Numbered from the stretch's first letter, positions 1 through 8,825 are shown. The stretch: 64,000 nucleotides of DNA from RPQJ01 sp963793005 (GCA_963793005.1 CAWBYP010000002.1:1240001-1304000); one strand, 5' to 3'. Numbers and translations: made by a program. Notes: a model not told the origin generated them from the sequence alone.

Positions 1-1776
1 TGCTGGGCTACCGTCACCCGCCGCAATGCGTGCCTCGGCCGCCGCGAGCATTGCCATGAAACGCGGATCGTCGCGGACTGGATCGAGATCCGGATCGACC
101 TTGGCATGCTGCAGGAAGCCACCGGCGAAACTGACGAGCGCGGGCTCCAGCATGTCGATTGCGGCCTGCGTCTCCTTGAGGTGCACGCTCAGCGCACATG
201 CGAAGTTGTAGCGCATGTTCAGGTTGTCAGGCTCGATCAACAGCGCGCGACTCATGCGCTGCCTGGCTCGCTCGGATTCGCCCAGCGCCGCGAGCGCATA
301 GGCGCTGTACCCGGTTACGGTCCCGTTGTTCGCGTCGTGTGCCAGCGCTGCCTCGGTGCGCTCGAGCGCGAGTTGCGCGGCACGCCGAGTGGCCTCCAAA
401 TTACCGATGGCCGTGTAACAAGTGAGCAACATGCATGCCGAATTGAAGTCCGTATCGACCAGCGCCATGGCCTTCTCGAAATAGCGAATGGCGTCCGGCA
501 GCTGCTGCCTTCTGAAGCTGAAATATCCTGCCGACCGGTTGACCTCATAGGACTCGGGGTCGAGCCGCAGCGCCATCGCGATCTCGGTGGCGGCCTCGTC
601 GTAACGGCCGCCCTCGGCCAGGATCGTGGCCTTGATCGCATGAGCCTCGGCAAGGTTGGCGTCGAGTGCGAGCGCCCGATCGGCTGCGGCCAGTCCGTTA
701 TCCGCTTTCCCGCCGCGCAGATCACGAAGCTGCGCCTGACCGATCGCCTTGAGCGCCCACGCACGTGCGTAGCCGGGATCGATCTCGGCGGCTCGGGAGC
801 ACAGACGAATGATGGCCGAGGCCGTACGCTCGTTGGCGGTATTGCCAGTGATGTAGCTCTGGCGCGCCATCAGGTAGAGGTTATAGGCCTCGACGTTGTC
901 GGTGCCGCGCTGCTCGATGGCCTTCTTCTCTTCTGGCAGCAGCGTCAGCTTGAGTGCCTTCACGATGGCCTGTGAGATTTCGTCCTGCAGCGCGAAGATG
1001 TCATTCAAGTCTCGATCGAAACGCTGGGCCCAGACGTGGTTGCCGCTCGCGGCGTCGACCAGCTGGGCCGAAATGCGCACCCGCTGGCCGGCCTTGCGCA
1101 CGCTGCCTTCGAGAATGTGGCTGACCTTGAGCTGCCGCGCGATCAGCGCGATGTCGACTTGCTTGCCCTTGAAGCCGAAGGCGGTATTGCGTGCCACGAC
1201 GGCGAGTGCCGAAACCTTGTTCAGGTCCGTGATGACGTCCTCGCTGATGCCATCGCTGAAGTACTCCTGGTCGGATTCACCGCTCATGTTCGCGAAGGGC
1301 AACACGCAGATCGCGAGGCGCGGGGTGGCGTCCATGACGGTCGAGGCCGGGCGCGCATCTCCGGTTGCGGATGGAGCCCCGCCCTGGCGGGCGATCATCG
1401 CGGTAAGCGACCGCAGCAAAGCCTGGAACGGCAGGCTCTGGGTATCTTGTGCCCAACCATCCAGGTCGGTCGTGTGGATCGCCCGCACGTCCATCGGCAG
1501 GCTGGCGCCCTCGAAGCGGACCGGCACCAGCGTGCCCCGGTCAGCCGCTTCGCGCGCCTCGCCGCGAACCCACCGCGATGCTGCTGAGGTCGGGGTCCAG
1601 ACCACCAGCACGGCCTTGGCGGCTTTCAGTTCCGCCTCGATCTGGTCGTCGAACTGCTGCCCGGCATCGATCTCCGGATCCCACCACACCGACCAGCCCT
1701 GCGCCTGGATCGCGGCCACCAGCGGCGCCACCAGCGCCTTGTCGCTGCGAGCGTAGGAAACGAAAACGTCAGCCAT
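1..1776 (-). CDS. TIR domain / FlgO-like / TPR protein (partial, runs off left edge)
   Basis: The ATG is at 1776 and the frame is open to base 1 (592 codons seen, no stop). Residues 1-130 form a TIR_2-type domain: it opens ADVFVSYARSD and carries an SRWVRGEAREA helix near residue 75. Residues about 155-300 match the TolB-N/FlgO-like domain found beside adenylate cyclase and TPR modules (LPFANMSG, YFSDGISED, LEGSVRKAG, FDRDL-DIF-QDEI). From about 310 to the edge there are tetratricopeptide repeats. No signal peptide or membrane segment is visible, so it is probably cytosolic. TIR domains act as protein adaptors or NAD-cleaving enzymes; which applies here cannot be told. It shares its central architecture with the protein at 56480-58294. 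It sits downstream of the pilus ATPases on the same strand, 204 bp away, so it may have its own promoter. Confidence 0.9.
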   Translation of the reverse strand, partial: MADVFVSYARSDKALVAPLVAAIQAQGWSVWWDPEIDAGQQFDDQIEAELKAAKAVLVVWTPTSAASRWVRGEAREAADRGTLVPVRFEGASLPMDVRAIHTTDLDGWAQDTQSLPFQALLRSLTAMIARQGGAPSATGDARPASTVMDATPRLAICVLPFANMSGESDQEYFSDGISEDVITDLNKVSALAVVARNTAFGFKGKQVDIALIARQLKVSHILEGSVRKAGQRVRISAQLVDAASGNHVWAQRFDRDLNDIFALQDEISQAIVKALKLTLLPEEKKAIEQRGTDNVEAYNLYLMARQSYITGNTANERTASAIIRLCSRAAEIDPGYARAWALKAIGQAQLRDLRGGKADNGLAAADRALALDANLAEAHAIKATILAEGGRYDEAATEIAMALRLDPESYEVNRSAGYFSFRRQQLPDAIRYFEKAMALVDTDFNSACMLLTCYTAIGNLEATRRAAQLALERTEAALAHDANNGTVTGYSAYALAALGESERARQRMSRALLIEPDNLNMRYNFACALSVHLKETQAAIDMLEPALVSFAGGFLQHAKVDPDLDPVRDDPRFMAMLAAAEARIAAGDGSPA

Positions 1777-1980
1777 GCCTTTCGAACCTCATCCGGGTGT
1801 CGTCGCCCCGCGTCTGCGGGCCGGTAGCTTAACGCGGCACAGGGCGGACAGGCACGGTCGTTCCGCGGCCTGGCCCGCCAGTCGGCACCGAACCCGTCCT
1901 CGTGGCGGGCTTATTGATTTTCGAGGTTACGAACCAGAGCCTGCGCGTGGACGGCGGCGTCCTGACGCCGTCACCAGCGA
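1777..1980. other. intergenic, no gene seen
   Basis: This 204-bp gap lies between the stop of the second pilU-like gene and the start of the TIR gene, both on the minus strand. I see no open frame with homology and no convincing terminator. An AT-richer patch around 1910-1930 could hold a minus-strand promoter, but no good -35/-10 pair was found. Confidence 0.5.
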
Positions 1981-3129
1981 CTAGCCGAAGTTGATCTTGG
2001 CCTCGAGGTTCGACCGCGAGTCGGCGTTGCTGATCGCTTCTTCCAGCGTGATCCTGCCGTCGAGGTAGAGCTGGTACAGCGCTACGTCGAAGCTCTGCAT
2101 GCCCTGCTCGGCGCTGCGGATCAGGGCTTCCTTCACGCCGATCACGTCGCCCTTCTTCACCAGTTCCTGAACGTGCGGGGTGTTAAGCAGTACCTCGATG
2201 GCAGCGCAGCGCATCCCGTCCTTGCCCATGACCAGCCGCTGCGAAAGGATCGCCTTCAGGTACTGCGACAGGTCGAGGAATATCTGCGAATGCTGCTCGC
2301 GGGGGAACATGTTGATGATGCGGTCGAGCGCCTCGGCCGCGTTGTTGGCGTGCAGCGTCGCGAGACACAGGTGGCCGGTGCCGGCGAACGTGATCGCGTA
2401 TTCCATCGATTCGCGGTCGCGGATCTCGCCGATCAGGATCACGTCGGGGGCGGCGCGCATCGCGCTCCTGAGCGCGCGGTGGAACGACTTGGTGTCGAGC
2501 CCGACCTCGCGCTGGTTAACGATCGACTTCTTGTTCGAGTGCAGGAACTCGATCGGGTCCTCGACCGTGAGGACGTGGTCCGATGAAATCAGGTTGCGGT
2601 GGTTGATCATCGCAGCCAGCGAGGTGGACTTGCCCGAGCCGGTGGCACCCACCATCAGTACCAGGCCGCGCCTGATCATCACCAGGTCTTTCATGATGGG
2701 CGGCAGCCCGAGCTCCTCGAACGTAGGCATCTCCGCCGTGATGTAGCGCAGCACCATCGCCGGATTGCCGCGCTGGTGGAAAACGGCGACCCGGAAGCGG
2801 CCAAGCCCCGGTTCGGAGATCGCGAAATCGATCTCCAGCTCCTGCTGGAAGTAGTCGATCTGCTCCTGGTTCATCAGGCCGTAGGCTGCCTGCTGCACCT
2901 GGTCGGCCGTCAGTACCTGGCGGTTGACCGGGATGATCCGGCCCTCGATCTTGATCTTGATGGGCGAATTCGAGGTGAAGAACAGGTCGGAGGCCTTTTT
3001 CTCGACCATCAGCTTGAACAGCGGCCGTGTGTTGAGCACGAAATTCCTGCTCGTGCCTGCGCCAGTCGTCGAGTCGCTCAGCACCTGCTCGGTCGACGTG
3101 CCCGTGGAATCGATGTCGGTCTCCGTCAT
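1981..3129 (-). CDS. second PilU-like type IV pilus retraction ATPase
   Basis: This 382-aa PilT/VirB11-type secretion ATPase has every catalytic element: Walker A GATGSGKST near residue 166, Walker B DVILIGEIRD near 237, a TLHANN histidine box, and an N-terminal ASDLFFTS motif of the PilT/PilU PAS-like domain. About 25 Thr/Ser-rich residues precede that domain and the usual acidic PilU tail is missing. Family knowledge: these hexameric ATPases depolymerise type IV pili from the inner-membrane base. It lies 11 bp downstream of pilU and 1.2 kb downstream of pilT, all on one strand, so co-transcription is likely. Sequence features (VGATGSGKSTSLAAMI, VNQREVGLDT) are closer to PilU than PilT, so I read it as a diverged PilU paralogue. 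Confidence 0.93.
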   Translation of the reverse strand: MTETDIDSTGTSTEQVLSDSTTGAGTSRNFVLNTRPLFKLMVEKKASDLFFTSNSPIKIKIEGRIIPVNRQVLTADQVQQAAYGLMNQEQIDYFQQELEIDFAISEPGLGRFRVAVFHQRGNPAMVLRYITAEMPTFEELGLPPIMKDLVMIRRGLVLMVGATGSGKSTSLAAMINHRNLISSDHVLTVEDPIEFLHSNKKSIVNQREVGLDTKSFHRALRSAMRAAPDVILIGEIRDRESMEYAITFAGTGHLCLATLHANNAAEALDRIINMFPREQHSQIFLDLSQYLKAILSQRLVMGKDGMRCAAIEVLLNTPHVQELVKKGDVIGVKEALIRSAEQGMQSFDVALYQLYLDGRITLEEAISNADSRSNLEAKINFG

Positions 3130-3140
3130 GTGCGGACCCC

Positions 3141-4286
3141 CTATTCCTCTTCCTCGAGGATCTGGAGAGCGCCCGACGCTTCCAGGTGTGCCTTGTCAGC
3201 GCGCTTGCTCTCGAGCTTGATGCGCAGCCGTATCTCGTTCTTGGAGTCGGCGTTGCGGAGCGCTTCCTCGTAACCGATCACGCCGGCCTCGAACAGGTCG
3301 TACAGCGCCTGGTCAAAGGTCTTCATGCCGAGCCGGTTGGACTTGGCCATGATCTCCTTGATGGCGCTCACCTCGCCGCGGAAAATCAGGTCGGCGATCA
3401 GCGGCGTGTTGAGCATCACTTCCATCGCCGCGATGCGCCCCTTGCCCGCATCCCGCGGGATCAGGCGCTGCGCGATCATGCCGCGGATGTTCAGCGAGAG
3501 GTCCATCAGCAGCTGCTCGCGCCGCTCCTCCGGGAAGAAGTTGATGATGCGGTCCATCGCCTGGTTGGCGCTGTTGGCGTGCAGGGTTGCGAGCACCAGG
3601 TGGCCGGTCTCGGCGAACTGGATGCCGTACTCCATCGTGTCGCGGTCGCGGATTTCACCGATCAGGATCACGTCGGGCGCCTGGCGCAGCGTGTTCTTCA
3701 GCGCCATGTGCCAGCTCTCGGTGTCCACGCCGACCTCGCGCTGCGTGACCACGCAGTTCTTGTGGGTGTGGACGTATTCGATCGGGTCCTCGATCGTGAT
3801 GATGTGGCCGCGCGTCTTCTCGTTGCGGTAATCGAGCATCGCCGCCAGCGAGGTGGACTTGCCCGAGCCGGTGGCGCCCACCAGGATCACGAGGCCGCGC
3901 TTCGACATCACGATCTCTTTCAGGATCGGCGGCAGCTCGAGTTCTTCGATCGTCGGAACCTTGATATTGATTGTGCGCAGCACCGCGCCGGTGAGCCCCA
4001 TCTGCACGAATGCGCTCACGCGGAACCGGCCGATGCCGGGCGGCGCGATCGCGAAATTGCATTCCTTGGTGGCGTCGAATTCCTTGGTCTGGCGATCGTT
4101 CATGATCGCGCGCACCAGCAGCTGCGCCTGTTCCGGTGACAGCGGCTGGTTGGTCTGGGGCTTGATCTCGCCGTCGACCTTGATGGCGGGCGGGAAGCCG
4201 GCCGTGATGAAAAGGTCCGACCCCTTGCGCTCGACCATGCGGCGCAGAAGGTCCTGCATGAGCTTTATGCCCTGGTCGCGGTCCAT
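3141..4286 (-). CDS. pilU: type IV pilus twitching motility ATPase PilU
   Basis: This 381-aa protein has the length and layout of Pseudomonas PilU. It starts with a short helix and GSDLFITAG, then Walker A GATGSGKST, an ITIEDPIEYVH Asp box, Walker B DVILIGEIRD, the LATLHANSANQA His box, and an acidic C-terminus ending EEEE. PilU is a PilT-dependent retraction ATPase that works with the pilus motor at the inner membrane. It lies 34 bp downstream of pilT in the conserved pilT-pilU order and 11 bp upstream of the second PilU-like gene. Confidence 0.96.
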   Translation of the reverse strand: MDRDQGIKLMQDLLRRMVERKGSDLFITAGFPPAIKVDGEIKPQTNQPLSPEQAQLLVRAIMNDRQTKEFDATKECNFAIAPPGIGRFRVSAFVQMGLTGAVLRTINIKVPTIEELELPPILKEIVMSKRGLVILVGATGSGKSTSLAAMLDYRNEKTRGHIITIEDPIEYVHTHKNCVVTQREVGVDTESWHMALKNTLRQAPDVILIGEIRDRDTMEYGIQFAETGHLVLATLHANSANQAMDRIINFFPEERREQLLMDLSLNIRGMIAQRLIPRDAGKGRIAAMEVMLNTPLIADLIFRGEVSAIKEIMAKSNRLGMKTFDQALYDLFEAGVIGYEEALRNADSKNEIRLRIKLESKRADKAHLEASGALQILEEEE

Positions 4287-4320
4287 ATCTACTCCCTCGC
4301 CAACCGGCCCCGGCCGGCGG

Positions 4321-5361
4321 TCAGAAATCGTCCTTGTTCTGCGCCCTGAAGCGCGCTTCTTCCTTGGTGATCAGGCCTTTCTGCAGGTACTCCTTCAGGC
4401 ACTGGTCGAGCGTCTGCATGCCGTTCTGCTGGCCAGTCTGGATCGCCGAGTACATCTGCGCGATCTTGCCCTCTCGTATCAGGTTCCTGATCGCGGGCGT
4501 GCCGATCATGATCTCGTGGGCGGCGATGCGGCCGCCGCCGATGCGCTTGAGCAGCGTCTGCGATATGACCGCGCGCAGCGACTCGGAGAGCATCGCACGC
4601 ACCATTTCCTTCTCCGCGGCCGGGAACACGTCCACGACGCGGTCGATGGTCTTGGCGGCCGAACTGGTGTGCAGCGTGCCGAACACCAGGTGGCCGGTCT
4701 CCGCGCCGGTGAGCGCGAGGCGGATCGTCTCGAGGTCGCGCATTTCGCCCACCAGGATCACGTCCGGATCCTCGCGCAGTGCCGAGCGCAGGGCCTCGCT
4801 GAAACCGAGCGTGTCGCGATGCACTTCGCGCTGGTTGATCAGGCAGCGCTTCGACTCATGCACGAACTCGATCGGGTCCTCGATCGTGATGATGTGGTCG
4901 GGGCGGTTGTCGTTGACGTAGTTGATCATCGCCGCCAGGGTCGTGGACTTGCCCGACCCGGTCGGGCCGGTGACCAGCACCAGCCCGCGCGGCTGCATCG
5001 AGATGTCCTTGAAGATCTTCGGTGCGTTCAGGTCGTCGAGCGACAGCACGACCGAGGGGATGTTGCGGAACACCGAGGCGGCGCCGCGGTTCTGGTTGAA
5101 GGCGTTGACGCGGAAGCGCGCGAGCTTCGGGATCTCGAACGAGAAGTCGGTTTCGTAGAACTCCTCGTAGGCCTTCCGTTGCTTGTCATTCATGATGTCG
5201 TACACCATGCTGTGCACTTCCTTGTGCGTCAGCGGTGGCATGTTGATCCGTTTCATGTCGCCGTCGACGCGGATCATCGGCGGCACCCCCGACGACAGGT
5301 GAAGGTCGGAGGCCTTGTTCTTGACTGCGAACGCCAGCAGCTGGGCAATATCGACGGCCAT
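4321..5361 (-). CDS. pilT: type IV pilus retraction ATPase PilT
   Basis: The protein is 346 aa, close to Pseudomonas PilT (344). I chose the ATG at 5361 because it begins MAVDIAQLLAFAVKNKASDL as in the family and follows an AAGGAG ribosome binding site. A longer in-frame start at 5568 would overlap yggS. Visible motifs are Walker A GPTGSGKSTT, the Asp box ITIEDPIEFVH, Walker B DVILVGEMRD with its catalytic Glu, and the His box FGTLHTSSA. The AIRNLIREGK sequence near the C-terminus is typical of PilT. PilT powers pilus retraction for twitching and DNA uptake. It is divergent from yggS-proC-yggT, an arrangement conserved in Pseudomonas. Confidence 0.97.
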   Translation of the reverse strand: MAVDIAQLLAFAVKNKASDLHLSSGVPPMIRVDGDMKRINMPPLTHKEVHSMVYDIMNDKQRKAYEEFYETDFSFEIPKLARFRVNAFNQNRGAASVFRNIPSVVLSLDDLNAPKIFKDISMQPRGLVLVTGPTGSGKSTTLAAMINYVNDNRPDHIITIEDPIEFVHESKRCLINQREVHRDTLGFSEALRSALREDPDVILVGEMRDLETIRLALTGAETGHLVFGTLHTSSAAKTIDRVVDVFPAAEKEMVRAMLSESLRAVISQTLLKRIGGGRIAAHEIMIGTPAIRNLIREGKIAQMYSAIQTGQQNGMQTLDQCLKEYLQKGLITKEEARFRAQNKDDF

Positions 5362-5449
5362 CTTGACTCCTTCGGGCCGGCGCCCCGGATCAAGGTCCGG
5401 AATACTCACGCTGGCAACCGCAGTATAGATCAGCGGGTCGGACCCCAAT
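5362..5449. promoter_or_regulatory. divergent pilT / yggS promoter region
   Basis: These 88 bp separate the starts of pilT (minus) and yggS (plus), so both promoters should lie here. A TATAGAT-like -10 is visible on the plus strand near 5424. The overlapping complement gives TATACT on the minus strand. No strong -35 was found for either direction. Confidence 0.35.
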
Positions 5450-6145
5450 ATGTTAACCGCTCCGCAGTTCTCGCCCGACCGACTGATTGCTGTCACGAAT
5501 CGGATCGGCGCGGCAGCCCGCCGGGCCGGCCGCGACCCTGCAAGCGTGCGCCTGCTGGCGGTGAGCAAGCAACAGCCCGTGGCCGCAATCCGCGCCGCTG
5601 CGGAGGCCGGACAGGCCGATTTCGGCGAAAATTACGCACAGGAAGGCCTGGAAAAGCTGGACGCGTTGCGCGACCTGCCGCTCACCTGGCATTTCATCGG
5701 ACACCTGCAGGCCAACAAGACACGCGACATCGCGGCCGCATTCCAGTGGGTTCATACCGTAGACCGACCGCGGATAGCCGAGAGGCTGAGCGCCCAGCGG
5801 CCGCACCATGCGGACCCCCTGGACGTACTGCTGCAGGTCAAGCTGGGCAACGAGCCGACCAAGGGCGGCATCCTGCCGGCGGACGCCCCAGCGCTGGCGG
5901 CGGTGGTCGCAGGCCTGCCACGGCTGCGACTGCGCGGCCTGATGTGCATTCCCGAGCCTGCGATCGGCGAGGCCGCCCAGCGTGCGCCGTTCCGCCGGCT
6001 TCGGGAGCTGCTCGAAACACTGCGCGAGCAGGGGCACGTACTGGATACCCTGTCCATGGGAATGAGTGACGACCTGGAGGCGGCCGTAGCCGAGGGCGCG
6101 ACCATCGTGCGGGTCGGTACGGCTGTGTTCGGGCCGCGCAACTGA
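5450..6145 (+). CDS. yggS: YggS family PLP homeostasis protein
   Basis: This 231-aa protein is of the PLPBP/YggS family, a single-domain alanine-racemase-like fold that binds pyridoxal phosphate without known catalysis and balances vitamin B6 pools. The PLP lysine is K40 in LLAVSKQQP. Other family marks are DFGENYAQEG, WHFIGHLQ-NK and the C-terminal LSMGMS-D--AAV-EGAT--R-G-A-FG. It is the first gene of yggS-proC-yggT-yggU; proC follows 15 bp after its stop. Confidence 0.96.
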   Translation: MLTAPQFSPDRLIAVTNRIGAAARRAGRDPASVRLLAVSKQQPVAAIRAAAEAGQADFGENYAQEGLEKLDALRDLPLTWHFIGHLQANKTRDIAAAFQWVHTVDRPRIAERLSAQRPHHADPLDVLLQVKLGNEPTKGGILPADAPALAAVVAGLPRLRLRGLMCIPEPAIGEAAQRAPFRRLRELLETLREQGHVLDTLSMGMSDDLEAAVAEGATIVRVGTAVFGPRN

Positions 6146-6160
6146 ATTGGAGGAGTCCGG

Positions 6161-6979
6161 ATGCGAATTGCGTTCATTGGCGGAGGACACATGACGACGG
6201 CCCTGGTGAGCGGGCTGCTGCGCCACGGGACTGACGTGGATTCCGTAAGGGTCGCCGACCCGGTGGCGGCGAATCTCGAACGGCTGGCGTCCGAATACGG
6301 TGTGCAGGGCAGCACGGACAACCTCGCGGTCGTGGCGGATGCCGACGTGGTCGTACTCGCGGTCAAGCCCCAGGACATGGCCGGCGCCGCAAGGGGCATT
6401 GCGCGAGGCCTCGCGGACCGTCGCCGGCTGGTGGTGTCGGTCGCAGCGGGCATCCGCCTCGCCGACCTGGGACGTTGGCTGGGCGAGGCAGCCCCCATGG
6501 TGCGTGCGATGCCCAACCGGCCGGCGTTGATTGGCGCTGGCATTACCGCGCTCTACGCTGGCGATGGCACGACCACAGACGACCGGGTCACCGTGGAGAG
6601 ATTGATGGCGGCGGCCGGTGAGACGGTGTGGCTCGAGGAGGAGTCGCAGATGGACGCCGCAACCGCAGTCTCCGGCAGCGGCCCGGCGTATTTCTTCCTG
6701 TTGATCGAGGCGCTCGAGGCCGCGGGCGTGGAGATCGGCCTGCCGCACGAGACCGCGAGGCGCCTCGCCGCTGCGACCGCGAGGGGCGCGGGCCGCATGG
6801 CAGCCGAAAGCGGACTGGAACCGGCGACCCTGCGCGAGCAGGTCACGTCCAGGGGAGGAACGACGGCCGCCGCACTGGCAGTGCTGGAGGCCGCAGGGCT
6901 GCGCGCGACGGTCCATCGCGCCGTGGCAGCAGCGGCCCACCGTTCGGTCGAACTGGCCACCCGATCAGGCAGCGAGTAA
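6161..6979 (+). CDS. proC: pyrroline-5-carboxylate reductase
   Basis: This 272-aa enzyme performs the last step of proline synthesis, NAD(P)H reduction of 1-pyrroline-5-carboxylate. The N-terminal Rossmann motif IAFIGGGHMTTAL and a VVVLAVKPQD strand are clear. The C-terminal dimerisation and substrate domain shows the ProC signature ATAVSGSGPAYFFLLIEAL followed by LREQVTSRGGTT. A GGAG ribosome binding site precedes the ATG. It sits 15 bp after yggS and 4 bp before yggT, indicating one transcript. Confidence 0.97.
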   Translation: MRIAFIGGGHMTTALVSGLLRHGTDVDSVRVADPVAANLERLASEYGVQGSTDNLAVVADADVVVLAVKPQDMAGAARGIARGLADRRRLVVSVAAGIRLADLGRWLGEAAPMVRAMPNRPALIGAGITALYAGDGTTTDDRVTVERLMAAAGETVWLEEESQMDAATAVSGSGPAYFFLLIEALEAAGVEIGLPHETARRLAAATARGAGRMAAESGLEPATLREQVTSRGGTTAAALAVLEAAGLRATVHRAVAAAAHRSVELATRSGSE

Positions 6980-6983
6980 GGCC

Positions 6984-7508
6984 ATGGCAGCAGTCCTTTT
7001 CATCATCAACGCCCTGCTGACGCTGGTGGTCGTCGCATTCCTGCTTCGCGCCCTGATGCCGCTGGTGCGCGCCGACTTCCGTAATCCACTCGGCCAGGCC
7101 GTACTGCGGTTCACAGACCCGCTGGTCCGGCCGCTGCGCCGCGTCCTCGGGCCGGCCGGCCGCGTGGATGTAGCCTCGATCGTAGCCGTTCTGCTGGTCC
7201 AGTTCGCCGGCACGGCACTGCTGCGACTGGTCGCCGGTGCAGGGTTTTCATTCCCGGTGACGCTGCTTGCGGCGCTGCAGATGCTCGCGCAGACCGTGCT
7301 CAGTCTGTTCAGCGTCGCAATGCTGGCCTACGTGATCCTGAGCTGGATCGCCCCCGGGGCCTACAGCCCGGCGACGCGGCTGCTCAGCGCGCTGTGCGAA
7401 CCGCTGCTCCGCCCCGTCAGGCGGATAATCCCGCCCATCGCCGGGCTCGATCTCGCACCGGTGTTCGTGCTGATCGGCCTGCAGGCGCTGCAGCTCGTGC
7501 TGCGCTGA
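6984..7508 (+). CDS. yggT: YggT family integral membrane protein
   Basis: This 174-aa protein carries two copies of the YggT domain, each with a hydrophobic helix pair and a P-hP-hRR-hP motif (DPLVRPLRRVLGP and EPLLRPVRRIIPPI). About four membrane segments are predicted by eye. The family is linked to osmotic or potassium tolerance and cell-envelope function, but its biochemistry is unknown. It is tightly packed between proC (4 bp) and yggU (10 bp). Confidence 0.93.
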   Translation: MAAVLFIINALLTLVVVAFLLRALMPLVRADFRNPLGQAVLRFTDPLVRPLRRVLGPAGRVDVASIVAVLLVQFAGTALLRLVAGAGFSFPVTLLAALQMLAQTVLSLFSVAMLAYVILSWIAPGAYSPATRLLSALCEPLLRPVRRIIPPIAGLDLAPVFVLIGLQALQLVLR

Positions 7509-7518
7509 GGGCGGCAGC

Positions 7519-7815
7519 GTGGGCGCCGGGCGACGGGACGGCAGCGACCTGGTGCTGGAAGTGCGCATCCAGCCGCGCGCGGCACGCAGTGAGTTCGCTG
7601 GTCCGTTCGGGAAGCGGCTTCGGATACGGCTGCAGGCGCCGCCCGTGGACGGGCGCGCAAACGCTGCGCTGGTCGCGTTCCTGGCTGATGAATTCGAGGT
7701 GCCTCGCGCCTGCATCGCGATCGAGAGCGGGCTGGCCAGCCGCGACAAGCGGGTGCGCATTCGCAACCTGGGCCCGTTGCCACAGCGACTACTCGAACTC
7801 ACGGGCTGCGCCTGA
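7519..7815 (+). CDS. DUF167 / YggU family protein
   Basis: This 98-aa protein starts with GTG. Family marks are VRIQPRAARSEF near the N-terminus and LRIRLQAPPVDGRANAALV in the middle, the core of the small DUF167 alpha/beta fold. Function is unknown. It closes the yggS-proC-yggT run, a context conserved across gammaproteobacteria. Confidence 0.92.
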   Translation: MGAGRRDGSDLVLEVRIQPRAARSEFAGPFGKRLRIRLQAPPVDGRANAALVAFLADEFEVPRACIAIESGLASRDKRVRIRNLGPLPQRLLELTGCA

Positions 7816-7893
7816 TGCGTAATCCGGCGGCGCGGCCGCCGGACTTGGACTATAGTTGGGACGAGCCACTCGCCAGCATGTCAGGGGGCCCGG

Positions 7894-8391
7894 ATGACAA
7901 GACGTGCAGCACGCCTTATCGCTCCGCTACTCGTGTGCGTCCTCGCCGCGCTGGCAGGATGCGGTCAGCGAGAACCGACCCAGGGCACGGCCCAGACCGC
8001 TGCACCGAGCGAGCCCACCTCCAGCGACCTCGGCGAATTCCAGTTGCATTACAACGCTGTACGCACCGACGCGCTGACGCCGGAGGTTGCGCGAGCCTAT
8101 GGCATCGAGCGCAGCGCGAACCGGGTACTGCTGAATGTGTCGCTGCTGCGCAAGAACGAGGACGGCACGACGTCGGCAGCGGATGGCAATGTGACCGCAA
8201 CGGCATACAACCTGACCGGGCAGACCAAGGGACTCACGATGCGGCGCATTACCGAAGGCTCGTCCATCTATTACATCGGCGAGGTCGGCATCAGCGGCAA
8301 TGAGATCCTGGTGTTCGACATCGATGTCGTGCCACCCGGGGAGAACACCAGGCACACGGTCCAGTTCAAGCGCGAGTTCTACACGGACTGA
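7894..8391 (+). CDS. DUF4426 lipoprotein
   Basis: This 165-aa protein has a lipoprotein signal: a basic start, a hydrophobic stretch and lipobox LAGC with the acylated Cys at 23. The mature part is a DUF4426 beta-sandwich-like domain (FQLHYNAVRTDALTPEVARAYGI, LLNVSLLRK, IYYIGEVGISGNEILVFDIDV). In Pseudomonas a DUF4426 gene lies in the same pilT-yggS-proC neighbourhood, which supports the call. Function is unknown. It begins 78 bp after yggU, so it may be co-transcribed or have its own start. Confidence 0.9.
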   Translation: MTRRAARLIAPLLVCVLAALAGCGQREPTQGTAQTAAPSEPTSSDLGEFQLHYNAVRTDALTPEVARAYGIERSANRVLLNVSLLRKNEDGTTSAADGNVTATAYNLTGQTKGLTMRRITEGSSIYYIGEVGISGNEILVFDIDVVPPGENTRHTVQFKREFYTD

Positions 8392-8513
8392 TGGCGCCGA
8401 CCCTGAAAAAAAAGGCGCTTCAGCGCTTAAACACGCGGTTATCTTGTGCTATTTTCCAGCGCGCCGAAGATTTACGGGGCCAGCGGCCCGCGATCCATCC
8501 ACAGGAGATTTAA
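8392..8513 (+). promoter_or_regulatory. upstream region of the HU-like gene
   Basis: The 122-bp gap before the HU-like gene contains a run of eight A, an AT-richer stretch with TTAAAC and TATTTT spaced 17 bp (8427-8455), and an AGGAG ribosome binding site just before the ATG at 8514. The -35 match is only 3 of 6, so the promoter assignment is tentative. Confidence 0.4.
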
Positions 8514-8825
8514 ATGGCAAAGAAGAGTTCTGCACCGACCAAGTCCGACATCCTCGCAGCGATCTCGAAGGACACGGGGCTGTCCAAGAGGCAGGTTGGT
8601 GCCGTGTTCGATTCGCTCGGCACAGTCATCAAGAAGAGCCTGAAGAGCCACAGCATGTTCACGCTGCCTGGCCTCGCGAAGATGAAGGTCGTGAAGAAGC
8701 CGGCGACCAAGGCTCGCGAGGGAGTGAATCCCTTCACCGGCGAGAAGATGACCTTCAAGGCCAAGCCGGCCAGCAAGAAGGTCCGCATCATGCCGCTGAA
8801 GAACCTGAAGGGCATGGTCAACTGA
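8514..8825 (+). CDS. HU-like nucleoid DNA-binding protein
   Basis: This 103-aa protein is of the HU/IHF superfamily. It begins with a helical pair (SKSDILAAISKDTGLSKRQVGAVFDSLG), followed by the beta arm region and the NPFTGEKMTFKAKPASKKV signature near residue 75. Compared with classical HU (about 90 aa) it is slightly longer, with extra lysines at both ends, and it resembles the divergent HU-like proteins of Xanthomonads. Role: bending and compacting DNA. It is monocistronic by appearance, with its own ribosome binding site and a terminator at 8909-8930. Confidence 0.93.
   Translation: MAKKSSAPTKSDILAAISKDTGLSKRQVGAVFDSLGTVIKKSLKSHSMFTLPGLAKMKVVKKPATKAREGVNPFTGEKMTFKAKPASKKVRIMPLKNLKGMVN

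Noticed and set aside
3853..6069. Open frame of about 740 codons antisense to pilU/pilT and into yggS
   Set aside because: Same codon-bias shadow; the opposite strand has complete conserved genes.
8400..8425. Minus-strand terminator next to the A run before the HU-like gene
   Set aside because: The stem is only four pairs with a bulge, and no minus-strand gene ends there.
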